A stretch of DNA of 60,630 nt, taken from assembly GCA_006383075.2 (NCBI GenBank), contig SMNH02000015.1:26692-87321 (forward strand), in the 5' to 3' direction. Positions within the stretch are counted from its first letter, which is position 1. Each line of letters starts with the position of its first letter. The position numbers and the translations under genes were made by a program. Below the pieces are notes generated by a model that made no database searches, was not told the DNA's origin, and saw nothing but the letters and a program-made list of their open reading frames with translations. Positions 27,936-37,250 of the stretch are shown here, in pieces. Origin of the DNA: Kordia sp. TARA_039_SRF. GTDB lineage: Bacteria > Bacteroidota > Bacteroidia > Flavobacteriales > Flavobacteriaceae.

Positions 27936-28406
27936 CTATTTAACCAATTCATTAATTTTCTCATACACCAAATACGATTCCCAACCGCGATACAATAAAT
28001 AATCGGCAATTTTCTTTTTTCGCTTAAACGGATTGGTCTCTTTGATAGCATTGGCTCTTTTACGCGCTAACTCATCAAGTGTTTTCAAATACTCGTTTTC
28101 TTCAATTTCTTTCAAAGCACTATCAATATTGTATTTTGAGATATTTCGAAACTTTAATTCTCTCACAATGCGCAATCGTCCCCATTTTTTAATACGAAAC
28201 TTTCCTCTGGCAAAACTTCTTGCAAAACGTTCTTCGTTTAAAAAATTATCATGAATTAACTCGCTAATAATTAAGTCAATGGCTTCAGGAATCATATTCA
28301 TTTTTTGAAGTTTTTCAATAACTTCTTTATGACAACGGTCTTGATACGCACAAAACTGTTGTAGCTTCAATTTGGCTTCCGTTACTGAATACGATTGTTG
28401 TTTCAT
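27936..28406 (-). CDS. recX: Regulatory protein RecX
   Basis: 156 residues of RecX: tandem three-helix repeats with YCAYQDRCHKEVIEKL-like start, ELIHDNFLNEERFARSFARGKFRIKKWG and a C-terminal KKIADYLLYRGWES repeat. RecX modulates RecA filaments. Its gene is not next to recA here. It converges on the cupin-like gene with two bases between stops and no terminator seen. Confidence 0.9.
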   Translation of the reverse strand: MKQQSYSVTEAKLKLQQFCAYQDRCHKEVIEKLQKMNMIPEAIDLIISELIHDNFLNEERFARSFARGKFRIKKWGRLRIVRELKFRNISKYNIDSALKEIEENEYLKTLDELARKRANAIKETNPFKRKKKIADYLLYRGWESYLVYEKINELVK

Positions 28407-28510
28407 AAGAGTTTACAAAAGAATAACTATTTATTTACGGAAACAAGTTTTCAGAAGCTTGATTGATAGTTAATTATCTAGTATATTGCTATTCTATTTT
28501 AACATGAGCG

Positions 28511-31500
28511 ATGATGAAGACCAAAGCGCCCCTATTTTTTTTTCTACTAATCACTTTATTTTCCTACGGACAAATATACCAGCATGATTTTGGAACAACC
28601 TCCATTAGTGCACATCCATATACTGTAGCTCCCACAGTTCTCGACACCAATTTATCTAATTCTAGTTGGATAAATAGTAACAGTACTTGGACTTCTTTTG
28701 CAGGAAGTAGTGGTCAGGCAATTTCATTAAACAATTCAGGAGGGACGCCAACAATTACACTAACTTTTGACGTAGATCTAGGGTTTGAATTGGATGTGGC
28801 AAGCTTTAGTTTTTGGAGAAGGAGAAGTAGTACAGGAGCACAAAATTGGGATATGACCATCAATGGAATTAGTGTTGGAAGTGGTACCGTACCAACTAGT
28901 GGTTCAGATATTGGTACAACCGCTGTATCAAACGTGGTTAGTGGACAAACAGGAACCATTACAGTCATAATTTCTTTAAGTGGCGCAACAGGAACAGGAA
29001 CTTTCCGACTAGATGATTTTACTCTTAATGGAACGGTAACCTCTACTTGCACAGACGCAATGGACTTCGCCAATATTCAATTTCCAACAACTTCTCAAAC
29101 GATTACGGTTGGTGATAACTTGACCATATTTGCAAGAACATACGAACCAGGCGTTACAGAAGCTGCGGGAGCAGGAACTGGTGTAGAAGCTTGGATTGGT
29201 TACAACACCACCAATAATGACCCGAGTGTCGGAGCAGGTTGGACATGGATTCCAGCGACATTCAATGTGCAAGCAGGAAATGATGATGAATTTAGTGCGG
29301 AAATCGGTTCAGCATTGCCAACAGGAACCTATTACTATGCAAGCCGTTTTCGACTCAATGGCTGTAATTTTACCTATGGGGGAACGGGCGGCGTTTGGAA
29401 TAATGATTCTGTGCAATTAACTGTAAACCCCGATGTTGCCGATTTTTGTAATGTAGACTTTCCGAAAACAGCAACTATTGCACAAGGTGATACTTTTAAT
29501 GTATATGCGCAAGTATATGAACCTGGCATTACCGATGCTGTTGGACAAGGTGCTAACGTTGAAGCATGGATAGGTTACAATACCACAGACAATGACCCTA
29601 GAACCGATGCTGGTTGGACGTGGGTTGCTGCTACGTACGACTCCGATGCGAACGGAATTAGTAACGATCAATACACTGCAGAAATTGGCTCAGCATTAAC
29701 CGCAGGAACCTATTACTATGCTTCACGATTTAGAATAAATAGCAGTGATTTTACTTATGGTGGAATCCTAGCAGATAACATGGGGAATTTTTGGGATCCT
29801 GTGACCTATAATTCTGGAATCTTGACAATCAATCCGCCACCGACAGCAGACGTTGTGATTACTGAAATTATGTACAATACTTCCGGGACTGACGATGAAT
29901 GGATAGAAATTTGTAATGTCTCTGGAAGCTCACAAGATATTAGCTCTTACATTATTGATGTTGGCGGAACTACAGAACATACTTTTGGCGGAAGTACCAC
30001 ATTAGCAGATGGCGATTGCATTACCATTTCGCTAGGAAGTAATGGCGATGGAGCGTATAATCCAGGGTGTAATTTTACACCAGATGAAGGACCTGGTGCT
30101 AGTACGAGTGATCCAAATAATTTATCAAATGCAGCGGCAACAATCACGCTATTTGCAGCAGATGGAACTACGGTAGCAGATATTGTTACGTATGATGATG
30201 CTGATGGCGCTGACGGGAATGATGCTTCCTTACATGTCATTGACGCTACATTAGATAATTCGGATACAGGAACAAACTGGCAAGAAGTTCCTGTTGGAGG
30301 TTCTCCAGGAACGAACTCGTTAGTGTCTCCATGCGCGCTTACACAAGTTGAATTTGTGGCTACAAGCTCTACACTAGCTGAAGATGGTGCTTTTATTGAT
30401 GTTTGTGTTGCCATTACAAATCCGAGTGGTTCTGTGGCTACAACTGTTGAAGTTGCCTTAGATGGAGCAAGTACAGCCACAAACGGAACTGATTATGATG
30501 ACGGCGCAGGAACACCAGCAGCAATTTCGTTTCCAGTCACGTTGACGTTTCCAGCAGGTTCTTCGTCAAATCAATGTGTAACAATTTTTATTTCAAATGA
30601 TGATGCAGCAGTAGAGCCAAGTGAAACAGTTATTTTAAACTTACAAAATGCTTCTGGAGGAACATCTGCAAGCGTCGGAACAAATACTACGCATACATTG
30701 ACCATTACAGATAATGACGGCGCAGGTTCAAGCGATATTATGATTACCCAGTATTACGAAGGAGCTGGAATTAATAAATGGATTGAAGTAAAAAACGTAA
30801 GTGGTGCAATCATTCCAGCAAATACATATTACATAGTAATATTAAACAATGCAGATGCTGACAATCCTGCTTCGGCAGATCCAACTGCAGGCGGTTCACC
30901 ATCTGCAAACAATAATATACTCATTAGTACAGATATGGCAGTCGATGAGGTAAGACGTTACAAACACAATAGTGCAACTGTACCAGCGTATGCTTCTCCT
31001 GGCGAGGTTGGATATGATGGAAATCCTACTTTTAGCTTTCCTGGTTCTTCAAGTTTGTTTAGTGGTGATGATATTGTAATTATTTCAACAACAAACGATA
31101 GTACTACTTGGACAAATAGAGTAGATGTAATTGGTGATGGAACTCTTTGGGGCGACCGAAGATGTTTTGTGCGAAACTCTTGTGTTTCAACAGGACCGTC
31201 GACGACTTTTGATTTTAATGATTGGGTAGAATTTACAGATGCTGAAGTTGAAAGTCCAGCTTTAGGAACCAATCCGTATTTGGGTGAACATGAAGGTGGA
31301 ACTACCACCTGGAATGGTTCTGCATGGAGCAATGGAGCTCCTGATAGGTCAAGATCAGTTTTATTATCGGGAAATTACGATACTTCTGTAAATGGAGATT
31401 TAACAGTCTGTTCATTAATAATAGATAGCGGTGTAACGACAACAATTCCAAGCGGAACGTTTATAGATATTGAAAATGATTTAACAGTGAATACCGGAGC

Positions 31501-33004
31501 AACACTTACTATCGAGAATCAAGGTTCGTTGGTCATGGTAGATGATGCTGGAATCGTAACTGCTAATGGTACAATCAATGTAGAAAAAACAACGACTTCT
31601 TTTGAGCAATATGATTATACGTATTGGTCGTCTCCTGTAGCCAATGCTACTTTTGGAGGTGCATTAGCTACATGGCGTTTGGACAGAGCTTACAGTTATG
31701 TAGCTTCTAACTATGAAGATTTAGACAATGACGAGATTGATGACAATAATGATATATGGTCTAACGAAACTTCAGGTAGTACAATGACACCTGGAGTTGG
31801 CTATGCTGTGATGGGACCAACCACAGGAAGTTTTCCGCGAACAGAAACTGTTACTTTTAGTGGAGCTGTTAATAATGGTGTGATTACGTCTTCCATCAGT
31901 TTAAGTGCAGATAATACAGATGCTGATGACGATTGGAATTTTGTTGGAAATCCTTATCCTTCGGCAATTAGTGCAGATGATTTTGTCACATTGAATACAA
32001 ATATTACAGGAACCTTATATTTTTGGACGCATGTTGATGACGCTTCAATGTCAAATCCTGGACCTGATTTATACAATTACAGTACTGACGATTATGCTAT
32101 GTACAATGCTGTTGGAAGCGTAGGAACTGGTTCTACAAGCGGAAGTACGGCGCCAACAGGTTTTATTGCTTCTGGGCAAGGTTTCTTTATTGAAGCTATT
32201 ACAGCTGGTTCTGTTACGTTTAATAACAGTTTGCGAAGTAGTACGTATGATAATAGTAATTTTTATAGACAAACGACAGATGATGTAATGTTTACGCTAG
32301 AAACATCTACAGAAGTTGAAGAAGCGGAAGAGCACAATCGTATTTGGTTAAATCTTACCAATGCTGATGGTGCTTTTAGTCAAATCCTAATCGGTTTTAT
32401 GGACAATGCAACCTTGCAGAGAGATCGTTTGTATGATGGGATTCGCTTAAATGGATTGAATTATTTACGTTTCTATTCAAAAGATGCTACACATTCGTAT
32501 GGAATTCAAGGAAGACCAACGTTTACTGATACAGATATAGTTCCTTTAGGGTACGATTCGGCGGTTTTAGGCGATATTACCATCAGTATTGATCAAATAG
32601 AAGGAATTTTAAATACAGCTGATGTGGATGTCTTTTTAAAAGATTTAGATTTGAATATCACGCACAATTTAAAAGTCGCTCCGTATACATTTACAACCAC
32701 TGACGGAACTTTTCCTAACAGATTTCAATTGCAATTTATCAATAACTCCATTCTTAGCGTGACTGATGAAGTGCTGCCAGAAAATGCGTTAGCTGTCTAT
32801 TTAAACAATAATAAAGAAATAGAAATTCAGCAGCGTACACGCACAGCAATCAAAAGTGTAAAAGTATATTCTGTAGTAGGACAATTGGTTGGAAGTACGT
32901 CAAACTTGAATCAAAAAATATCACTTCGTGATAGGGCTTCTGGTGTATATATTGTTGTTATTGATACTGAAAAAGGCTCAGTAGTTAAGAAAATTACACG
33001 ATAA
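28511..33004 (+). CDS. Large T9SS-exported surface protein with lamin-tail and Calx-beta domains
   Basis: 1497 residues. Signal peptide to about 21 (FSYGQ), then two tandem repeats of about 110 residues at 178-290 and 310-425 (CTDAMDFANIQFP / DFCNVDFPKTATI, both with GVEAWIGYNTT-like and GTYYYASRFR segments). A lamin-tail domain at 446-600 (ITEIMYNTSGTDDEWIEI), Calx-beta at 609-730, a second lamin-tail-like domain at 740-920, a region with WSSPVANATFGG, and a type IX sorting domain near 1423-1497 (NNKEIEIQQRT to SVVKKITR). Likely cell-surface or extracellular; role in adhesion or nuclease-like work not shown. Confidence 0.85.
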   Translation: MMKTKAPLFFFLLITLFSYGQIYQHDFGTTSISAHPYTVAPTVLDTNLSNSSWINSNSTWTSFAGSSGQAISLNNSGGTPTITLTFDVDLGFELDVASFSFWRRRSSTGAQNWDMTINGISVGSGTVPTSGSDIGTTAVSNVVSGQTGTITVIISLSGATGTGTFRLDDFTLNGTVTSTCTDAMDFANIQFPTTSQTITVGDNLTIFARTYEPGVTEAAGAGTGVEAWIGYNTTNNDPSVGAGWTWIPATFNVQAGNDDEFSAEIGSALPTGTYYYASRFRLNGCNFTYGGTGGVWNNDSVQLTVNPDVADFCNVDFPKTATIAQGDTFNVYAQVYEPGITDAVGQGANVEAWIGYNTTDNDPRTDAGWTWVAATYDSDANGISNDQYTAEIGSALTAGTYYYASRFRINSSDFTYGGILADNMGNFWDPVTYNSGILTINPPPTADVVITEIMYNTSGTDDEWIEICNVSGSSQDISSYIIDVGGTTEHTFGGSTTLADGDCITISLGSNGDGAYNPGCNFTPDEGPGASTSDPNNLSNAAATITLFAADGTTVADIVTYDDADGADGNDASLHVIDATLDNSDTGTNWQEVPVGGSPGTNSLVSPCALTQVEFVATSSTLAEDGAFIDVCVAITNPSGSVATTVEVALDGASTATNGTDYDDGAGTPAAISFPVTLTFPAGSSSNQCVTIFISNDDAAVEPSETVILNLQNASGGTSASVGTNTTHTLTITDNDGAGSSDIMITQYYEGAGINKWIEVKNVSGAIIPANTYYIVILNNADADNPASADPTAGGSPSANNNILISTDMAVDEVRRYKHNSATVPAYASPGEVGYDGNPTFSFPGSSSLFSGDDIVIISTTNDSTTWTNRVDVIGDGTLWGDRRCFVRNSCVSTGPSTTFDFNDWVEFTDAEVESPALGTNPYLGEHEGGTTTWNGSAWSNGAPDRSRSVLLSGNYDTSVNGDLTVCSLIIDSGVTTTIPSGTFIDIENDLTVNTGATLTIENQGSLVMVDDAGIVTANGTINVEKTTTSFEQYDYTYWSSPVANATFGGALATWRLDRAYSYVASNYEDLDNDEIDDNNDIWSNETSGSTMTPGVGYAVMGPTTGSFPRTETVTFSGAVNNGVITSSISLSADNTDADDDWNFVGNPYPSAISADDFVTLNTNITGTLYFWTHVDDASMSNPGPDLYNYSTDDYAMYNAVGSVGTGSTSGSTAPTGFIASGQGFFIEAITAGSVTFNNSLRSSTYDNSNFYRQTTDDVMFTLETSTEVEEAEEHNRIWLNLTNADGAFSQILIGFMDNATLQRDRLYDGIRLNGLNYLRFYSKDATHSYGIQGRPTFTDTDIVPLGYDSAVLGDITISIDQIEGILNTADVDVFLKDLDLNITHNLKVAPYTFTTTDGTFPNRFQLQFINNSILSVTDEVLPENALAVYLNNNKEIEIQQRTRTAIKSVKVYSVVGQLVGSTSNLNQKISLRDRASGVYIVVIDTEKGSVVKKITR

Positions 33005-33064
33005 ATATTTCAAAAGAACTATCAAAAACTGGTTGTATTCAGAAATTGTTTTAAGTACTTAATT

Positions 33065-33844
33065 TCAATGAGAAAAATACACATATAAAGCTTTTACCAA
33101 GCTGTGTACGTTGAGGTTTGGGAAAAAACCCGCACTGTTGATACAATTGATTTCCACAATTTTCCAACCATAATTTGTTAAGCAAATATCCATAACAAAG
33201 GCTTCGGCAACTTCATATATTTGAATCATTTTTTTAGCAAAGGCAATCCCTTCCACGGAGACTTCAGCTTCAAAAACGATATCGCCATTAAATTTGTAGT
33301 ATACAGATGCTACAATTTGTCCACCAACAACCCACAAGCGTGCTTCTTTATAAATTTCTTTCGGACTAGAAGCTTGTACCAATGATTTGGCGTGTAATAA
33401 AGGTGTTTTTGGATTTTCGAGTGAATTTGTTACAAAATCATTCCATTTCGTTTCTGTAAATACCTTTCCTGTAAAAATTTTAGCATCTTTATAAGGTTTT
33501 ATGAATTTCTGCTCATTTGGTTTCCAGGTAATTGCTTCATTAAATTGAAACACGTTTACATCATAATTCAGTAGATTTTCTTTGTAATATTTCGAGTAAA
33601 TTTCATATTGATGGTTTCCGCCATAAAACGAACCTGGATTCCAGTGGGTGTTTGCTTTTGCGAGTCGCGCTAACTTCACAGAACCATACACAAAAACATC
33701 GGAGCGATCTGCTTGAACGGTAATTTCCTTGGTTTCAGAATTTAGTTCAATTTTCTCAAAAGGAATATTCAAGTCGTGCAGCGCATCAAAAATACGGGCA
33801 TGATCTGGATCAGAATAGATATTCGACTGCACTAAAAAAAGCAT
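33065..33844 (-). CDS. ATP-grasp protein of the R2K type (DUF4343-like)
   Basis: 259 residues with the shape of R2K ATP-grasp proteins: an early FVYGSVKLARLA segment, an EARLWVVGGQIVASVYYKF beta-sheet region, and a C-terminal VEINCINSAGFF segment with metal-binding Glu/Asn. These proteins are predicted peptide or nucleotide ligases; some are encoded with conflict systems. Here it stands alone after the T9SS protein (60 bases between the converging stops). Reaction unknown. No tailored substrate peptide is next to it. Confidence 0.7.
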   Translation of the reverse strand: MLFLVQSNIYSDPDHARIFDALHDLNIPFEKIELNSETKEITVQADRSDVFVYGSVKLARLAKANTHWNPGSFYGGNHQYEIYSKYYKENLLNYDVNVFQFNEAITWKPNEQKFIKPYKDAKIFTGKVFTETKWNDFVTNSLENPKTPLLHAKSLVQASSPKEIYKEARLWVVGGQIVASVYYKFNGDIVFEAEVSVEGIAFAKKMIQIYEVAEAFVMDICLTNYGWKIVEINCINSAGFFPNLNVHSLVKALYVYFSH

Positions 33845-34034
33845 TTGCTAAAGTTATGATTTTAAGTGAGAATTGAAATCTCCAAAGCAAGATTTCGGGT
33901 TAAATTGTAATAAATGGTCTGTGTTTTAATTTCCAATTATTTTTAAATATACTGCTAAATCAATTTCTTTTCTTGAAAGTGCTAAAAAACTAATACCGTA
34001 TCAGTAAGATGTATTCTTCCTTTTTGCATAATTA

Positions 34035-34724
34035 TCAAACTACAAAACCTCTAATTAAATCTGCCAACAAGTTGATATCCACTTTTTCAATTGGATGTTT
34101 TACACCTTCTGAAATATTCACTGTTCCGTTTGGCAATTGTGTAGCAGCATGTTCTGATTCCGAAGCAGTAACCATATTGTCCAACGCGCCAATTCCGATA
34201 AGCGTTTTGTGTGGAATTTGTTGTAAATCATCGTCTGTCAGGCATTTTCCATTGGCTAGTGCCAACATCATATCTGCTGTTTTGTACACGACTTCTTTCC
34301 AATCGTTTGGATGATGTAACTGTTGAAGTCGCTTTGCAAAAGCAGGTACTTTTTCTTCAATCTTTTCGGGATTGAGCATTTTCACTTCTTGCTGTGCGCT
34401 TTCTAAGCTCCAATTGAATTTGGTTCCAAGTGTGACAATTTTATCTACCTTTTCAGGATGTTTTTTTGCAAGTATTAACGCCACATAGCCGCCCATGCTA
34501 TAGCCAAAAATATGTGTTTGAGAAATTTTCAATTCATGAAGTTTGTTCACAACATTCTCAGCAAAATACTCCATAGCAAACGCACGATTCGACGTTCGTC
34601 CGCCGTGACCTTCAAAATTGAGTGTATGTACATTAAAATCGTTCGCTAACAACTCTTTGAGTGGTTGTAATTGTACTTCGCTTCCCAAAGCACCGTGAAG
34701 CAGCAGTAGGTTGTTGTGTTTCAT
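34035..34724 (-). CDS. Alpha/beta-hydrolase
   Basis: 229 residues with the complete alpha/beta-hydrolase set: oxyanion HGALGS near residue 10, nucleophile Ser76 in GYSMGGY, acid in IGALDNMV, and histidine in GVKHPIEK. No signal peptide, so cytoplasmic. The 229-residue size and MenH/BioH-like look are common to many esterases; a BioH-type role would be attractive next to a biotin locus without bioH, but nothing else supports it (10 kb from bioA). Substrate unknown. Confidence 0.85.
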   Translation of the reverse strand: MKHNNLLLLHGALGSEVQLQPLKELLANDFNVHTLNFEGHGGRTSNRAFAMEYFAENVVNKLHELKISQTHIFGYSMGGYVALILAKKHPEKVDKIVTLGTKFNWSLESAQQEVKMLNPEKIEEKVPAFAKRLQQLHHPNDWKEVVYKTADMMLALANGKCLTDDDLQQIPHKTLIGIGALDNMVTASESEHAATQLPNGTVNISEGVKHPIEKVDINLLADLIRGFVV

Positions 34725-34797
34725 GATTTAAAGATACACAAATTAGTATTTCAAAAGGGTGCTTAATTTTTTATAGTTAATTTTAGATTCGAATTTG

Positions 34798-34904
34798 TCC
34801 GAGCTGTAAGCTCGAACAAGCAAATTAGAACTTCTTAAAAATTATTTGGTTATTCGAAGTTAGTTCAAGTTTCCAACACAAAGTCAGTTCGAGTTTCCAA
34901 CTCG
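34798..34904. repeat. Cluster of REP-like palindromes
   Basis: GAGCT-GTA-AGCTC at 34801-34813 within TCCGAGCTGTAAGCTCGAA, then a degenerate TTCAAGTTTCCAACAC, then CGAGTT-TCC-AACTCG at 34890-34904. The last one repeats the core at 2313-2325. Lies between the hydrolase start and rng. Looks like dispersed palindromic repeats that are mobilised or maintained in many copies; no transposase is adjacent. Confidence 0.6.
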
Positions 34905-34920
34905 GACTATATACAAACAA

Positions 34921-34948
34921 AAAAAGCGACCGAAATTCGGTCGCTTTT
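34921..34948 (-). terminator. Rho-independent terminator after rng
   Basis: Perfect AAAAGCGACCGAA/TTCGGTCGCTTTT palindrome, with a T run on the minus strand side, directly after the rng stop at 34951. Confidence 0.85.
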
Positions 34949-34950
34949 GG

Positions 34951-36498
34951 TTAGTTTAAGACTTCATCGTTTTTATCTTTAAAACGATATTCTAGATACG
35001 TGTAAGCGTCTCTTGGTAATATTTTTACCCATTTTTTGTGTTCTAAGAACCACTTAAAACGGATGGATGGAAATCCTTTTGTGAGATACGCTGCAATAAA
35101 CGGATGTGTGTTGAGCGTAATCCCGTTTGAGCCATTTTTCTTGGCTAAAATTCTTTCTAGATCGGTTGTAATTTTGTCCACAAGAACAATCGGTGCTTCC
35201 ACTTCGCTACCGCTTCCATTAGGGTTTTCTTCTCGTGTTTTAATATTTACTTCCGGTCGTACTCGTTGTCGCGTAATTTGTACCAAACCAAATTTGCTAG
35301 GAGGTAATATTTTATGTTTCGCTCTATCATCTTTCATCTCTGTCTTCAAATAATCAAATAGAGTTCTTCGGTGTTCTGCATTGGTCATATCGATAAAGTC
35401 GATTACGATAATTCCTCCCATGTCTCGTAATCGGAGTTGCCTTGCAATTTCTTTTGCGGCAATTAGGTTGACTTCTAATGCAGTATCCTCTTGTGTTTTG
35501 GCTTTGTTAGAACGATTTCCGCTGTTTACATCAATAACATGCAACGCTTCGGTATGTTCTATCACTAAATAAGCGCCTTTACTCATGGAAACTGTTTTTC
35601 CAAAAGAGGTTTTAATTTGTCGTTCGACTCCATATTTTTCAAAGAGTGGAACTTTTGATTGGTACAATTTTACAATAGACTCTTTTTTTGGTGCAATCTT
35701 CTGCACGTATTCTTTAATTTCATAATAAAGATCTTGATCATCTACTTGTATTCCCGTGAATGTTTCGTTAAAGATGTCTCTCAAAATGGAAGACGCTTTG
35801 TTCATTTCACTTAATACTTTCGACGGATGTTCAGCTTTATACAGTTTTTTACACATTGTTGACCATTTTGTCAACAAATTTTGTAAGTCTTTGTCCAATT
35901 CAGCTACTTTTTTGCCTTCAGCTACTGTACGTACAATAATGCCAAAACCTTTAGGCTTGATACTGAGTACCAAACGTTTTAATCGGTCTTTTTCTTCTTT
36001 GCTTTCTATTTTTTGTGATATGGAAACACGTTCCGAAAAGGGAACAAGTACAATATATCGTCCTGCAATAGAAAGTTCCGAACTAATTCTAGGACCTTTG
36101 GTCGAAATTGGCTCTTTCACAATTTGTACCAATATTGACTGATTGGCTTTTACAGCATCCATGATGCTACCATTTTTGTCAATATTTGATTCAAACGGAA
36201 AGTTTTTTAAAGTATAATCTTTTAATTTACCTGTGCTTACACGTTTTATAAATTTTAATAAGGAGAGTAACTGCGGACCTAAATCGTGGTAATGTAAAAA
36301 GGCATCTTTTTCGTAGCCTACGTTTACAAACGCTGCATTAAGTCCAGAGACAGGCTTTCTTATTTTGGCAAGAAATATGTCTCCAACTGCAAAGTCATTA
36401 TTGTCTTCTTCCTTATGTAATTCAATAAGTTTTCCATCCTTTAGCAAGGCAAAATCAACTTCAGAGGAATTGGATCTAATGATTAATTCTTTATTCAC
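34951..36498 (-). CDS. rng: Ribonuclease E/G family protein
   Basis: 515 residues: an S1 RNA-binding domain near 35-105 (VGDIFLAKIRKPVSGLNAAFVN, GYEKDAFLHYHDL) and the RNase E/G catalytic core with GGIIVIDFIDM and VNSGNRS metal-site and QITRQRVRPE; conserved RNase G-like length. It processes rRNA and degrades RNA. Placed before the HU gene in Bacteroidota order rng-(basic peptide)-HU-mutY-ssb-gldE-gldD (known context). Confidence 0.93.
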   Translation of the reverse strand: MNKELIIRSNSSEVDFALLKDGKLIELHKEEDNNDFAVGDIFLAKIRKPVSGLNAAFVNVGYEKDAFLHYHDLGPQLLSLLKFIKRVSTGKLKDYTLKNFPFESNIDKNGSIMDAVKANQSILVQIVKEPISTKGPRISSELSIAGRYIVLVPFSERVSISQKIESKEEKDRLKRLVLSIKPKGFGIIVRTVAEGKKVAELDKDLQNLLTKWSTMCKKLYKAEHPSKVLSEMNKASSILRDIFNETFTGIQVDDQDLYYEIKEYVQKIAPKKESIVKLYQSKVPLFEKYGVERQIKTSFGKTVSMSKGAYLVIEHTEALHVIDVNSGNRSNKAKTQEDTALEVNLIAAKEIARQLRLRDMGGIIVIDFIDMTNAEHRRTLFDYLKTEMKDDRAKHKILPPSKFGLVQITRQRVRPEVNIKTREENPNGSGSEVEAPIVLVDKITTDLERILAKKNGSNGITLNTHPFIAAYLTKGFPSIRFKWFLEHKKWVKILPRDAYTYLEYRFKDKNDEVLN

Positions 36499-36677
36499 TC
36501 TGATTTAATTTTTATCCATACATAAATGTACAGATGGATTAAACAATTTTCACAGGTATTGTTTTTACCTAATAAATATACATGTTGCGTTTACAAACAC
36601 AAGACAGCAGTATTTGCGCAATCATGCAATTTTTTTCAAAGAACGTTTTACTTTTAAGCTTGTAAAGCTATAAAATA

Positions 36678-36708
36678 AAGAAGTAGTTTGCTAACCAAAC
36701 TACTTCTT
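36678..36708 (-). terminator. Hairpin overlapping the end of the basic peptide gene
   Basis: Thirteen-base perfect stem AAGAAGTAGTTTG/CAAACTACTTCTT with a 5-base loop (CTAAC on the plus strand); its 5' arm (minus-strand sense) contains the last lysine codons and the stop codon of the 30-residue peptide gene. T-rich end on the minus strand, so a probable terminator. Confidence 0.7.
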
Positions 36709-36792
36709 CTTTTTGTGACGGTTGGCTCTTCTTCTTTTTTTACGCTTGTGCGTAGCCACCTTGTGTCTTTTTCTTTTTTTACCACTTGGCAT
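36700..36792 (-). CDS. 30-residue highly basic protein, probably ribosome-associated
   Basis: A 30-residue peptide, MPSGKKRKRHK start, more than half Lys/Arg/His, no acidic residues. Between rng and HU. I recall a near-identical tiny basic protein at this place in many Bacteroidota, so the gene is almost surely real; size and charge suggest rRNA binding, like the small ribosomal proteins, but I cannot name it with certainty. Same strand and direction as HU, which is 38 bases upstream. Confidence 0.7.
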   Translation of the reverse strand: MPSGKKRKRHKVATHKRKKRRRANRHKKKK

Positions 36793-36829
36793 AATGCTCT
36801 ATGTTTTTAATTAATAAATGTATTTCTTG

Positions 36830-37120
36830 TTACTTTACTTTAACGTTGTCTTTCACTCCTTCAACAAAGATTTTCGCAGGTTTAAATGCTGGAATATTGT
36901 GTGCAGGAATTTTGATTGTTGTGTTTTTAGAGATATTTCTACCTGTTTTTTCAGCTCTTGTTTTGATGATAAAGCTACCAAAACCTCTCAAGTAAACATT
37001 GTCTCCACCTTCAAGAGAATTTTTTACTTCTTCCATAAAAGTTTCTACAGTTGCCTGTACTTCACTCTTTTCCATTCCTAACTTTTCTGAAATCTTCGCT
37101 ACGATGTCCGCTTTCGTCAT
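36830..37120 (-). CDS. HU-family DNA-binding protein
   Basis: 96 residues. The HU/IHF fold: MTKADIVAKISEKLG helix pair, VYLRGFGSFIIKTRAEKTGRN and a beta-arm with NTTIKIPAHNIPAFKP. Binds and bends DNA as a dimer, nucleoid protein. Own promoter TATATTTG at 37161-37168. Confidence 0.95.
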   Translation of the reverse strand: MTKADIVAKISEKLGMEKSEVQATVETFMEEVKNSLEGGDNVYLRGFGSFIIKTRAEKTGRNISKNTTIKIPAHNIPAFKPAKIFVEGVKDNVKVK

Positions 37121-37160
37121 TTTAATATATTTTGTTTATTCGTTATAAAATTAAGGGATG

Positions 37161-37168
37161 CAAATATA
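37161..37168 (-). promoter_or_regulatory. Promoter -7 element for HU
   Basis: TATATTTG on the minus strand, exact TAnnTTTG, 41 bases before the HU ATG. Confidence 0.55.
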
Positions 37169-37225
37169 TAATTAATTAGATAATATTTATGTTCTAATTG
37201 ATTAAAATTTAACGATATAAACATT

Positions 37226-37233
37226 TATTTTTG
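37226..37233 (+). promoter_or_regulatory. Promoter -7 element for mutY
   Basis: TATTTTTG, exact TAnnTTTG, 18 bases before the mutY ATG at 37251. A TTG at 37198-37200 is 25 bases upstream, a long spacing. Confidence 0.5.
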
Positions 37234-37250
37234 CGTATTATTTTGATTTG

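Noticed and set aside
29947-30480. A 177-residue minus-strand frame opposite the T9SS protein
   Set aside because: Antisense to a real repeat protein; no promoter and no signal peptide.
34035-34724. BioH for the biotin route
   Set aside because: Only the general alpha/beta-hydrolase motif fits; 10 kb away and on the other strand.
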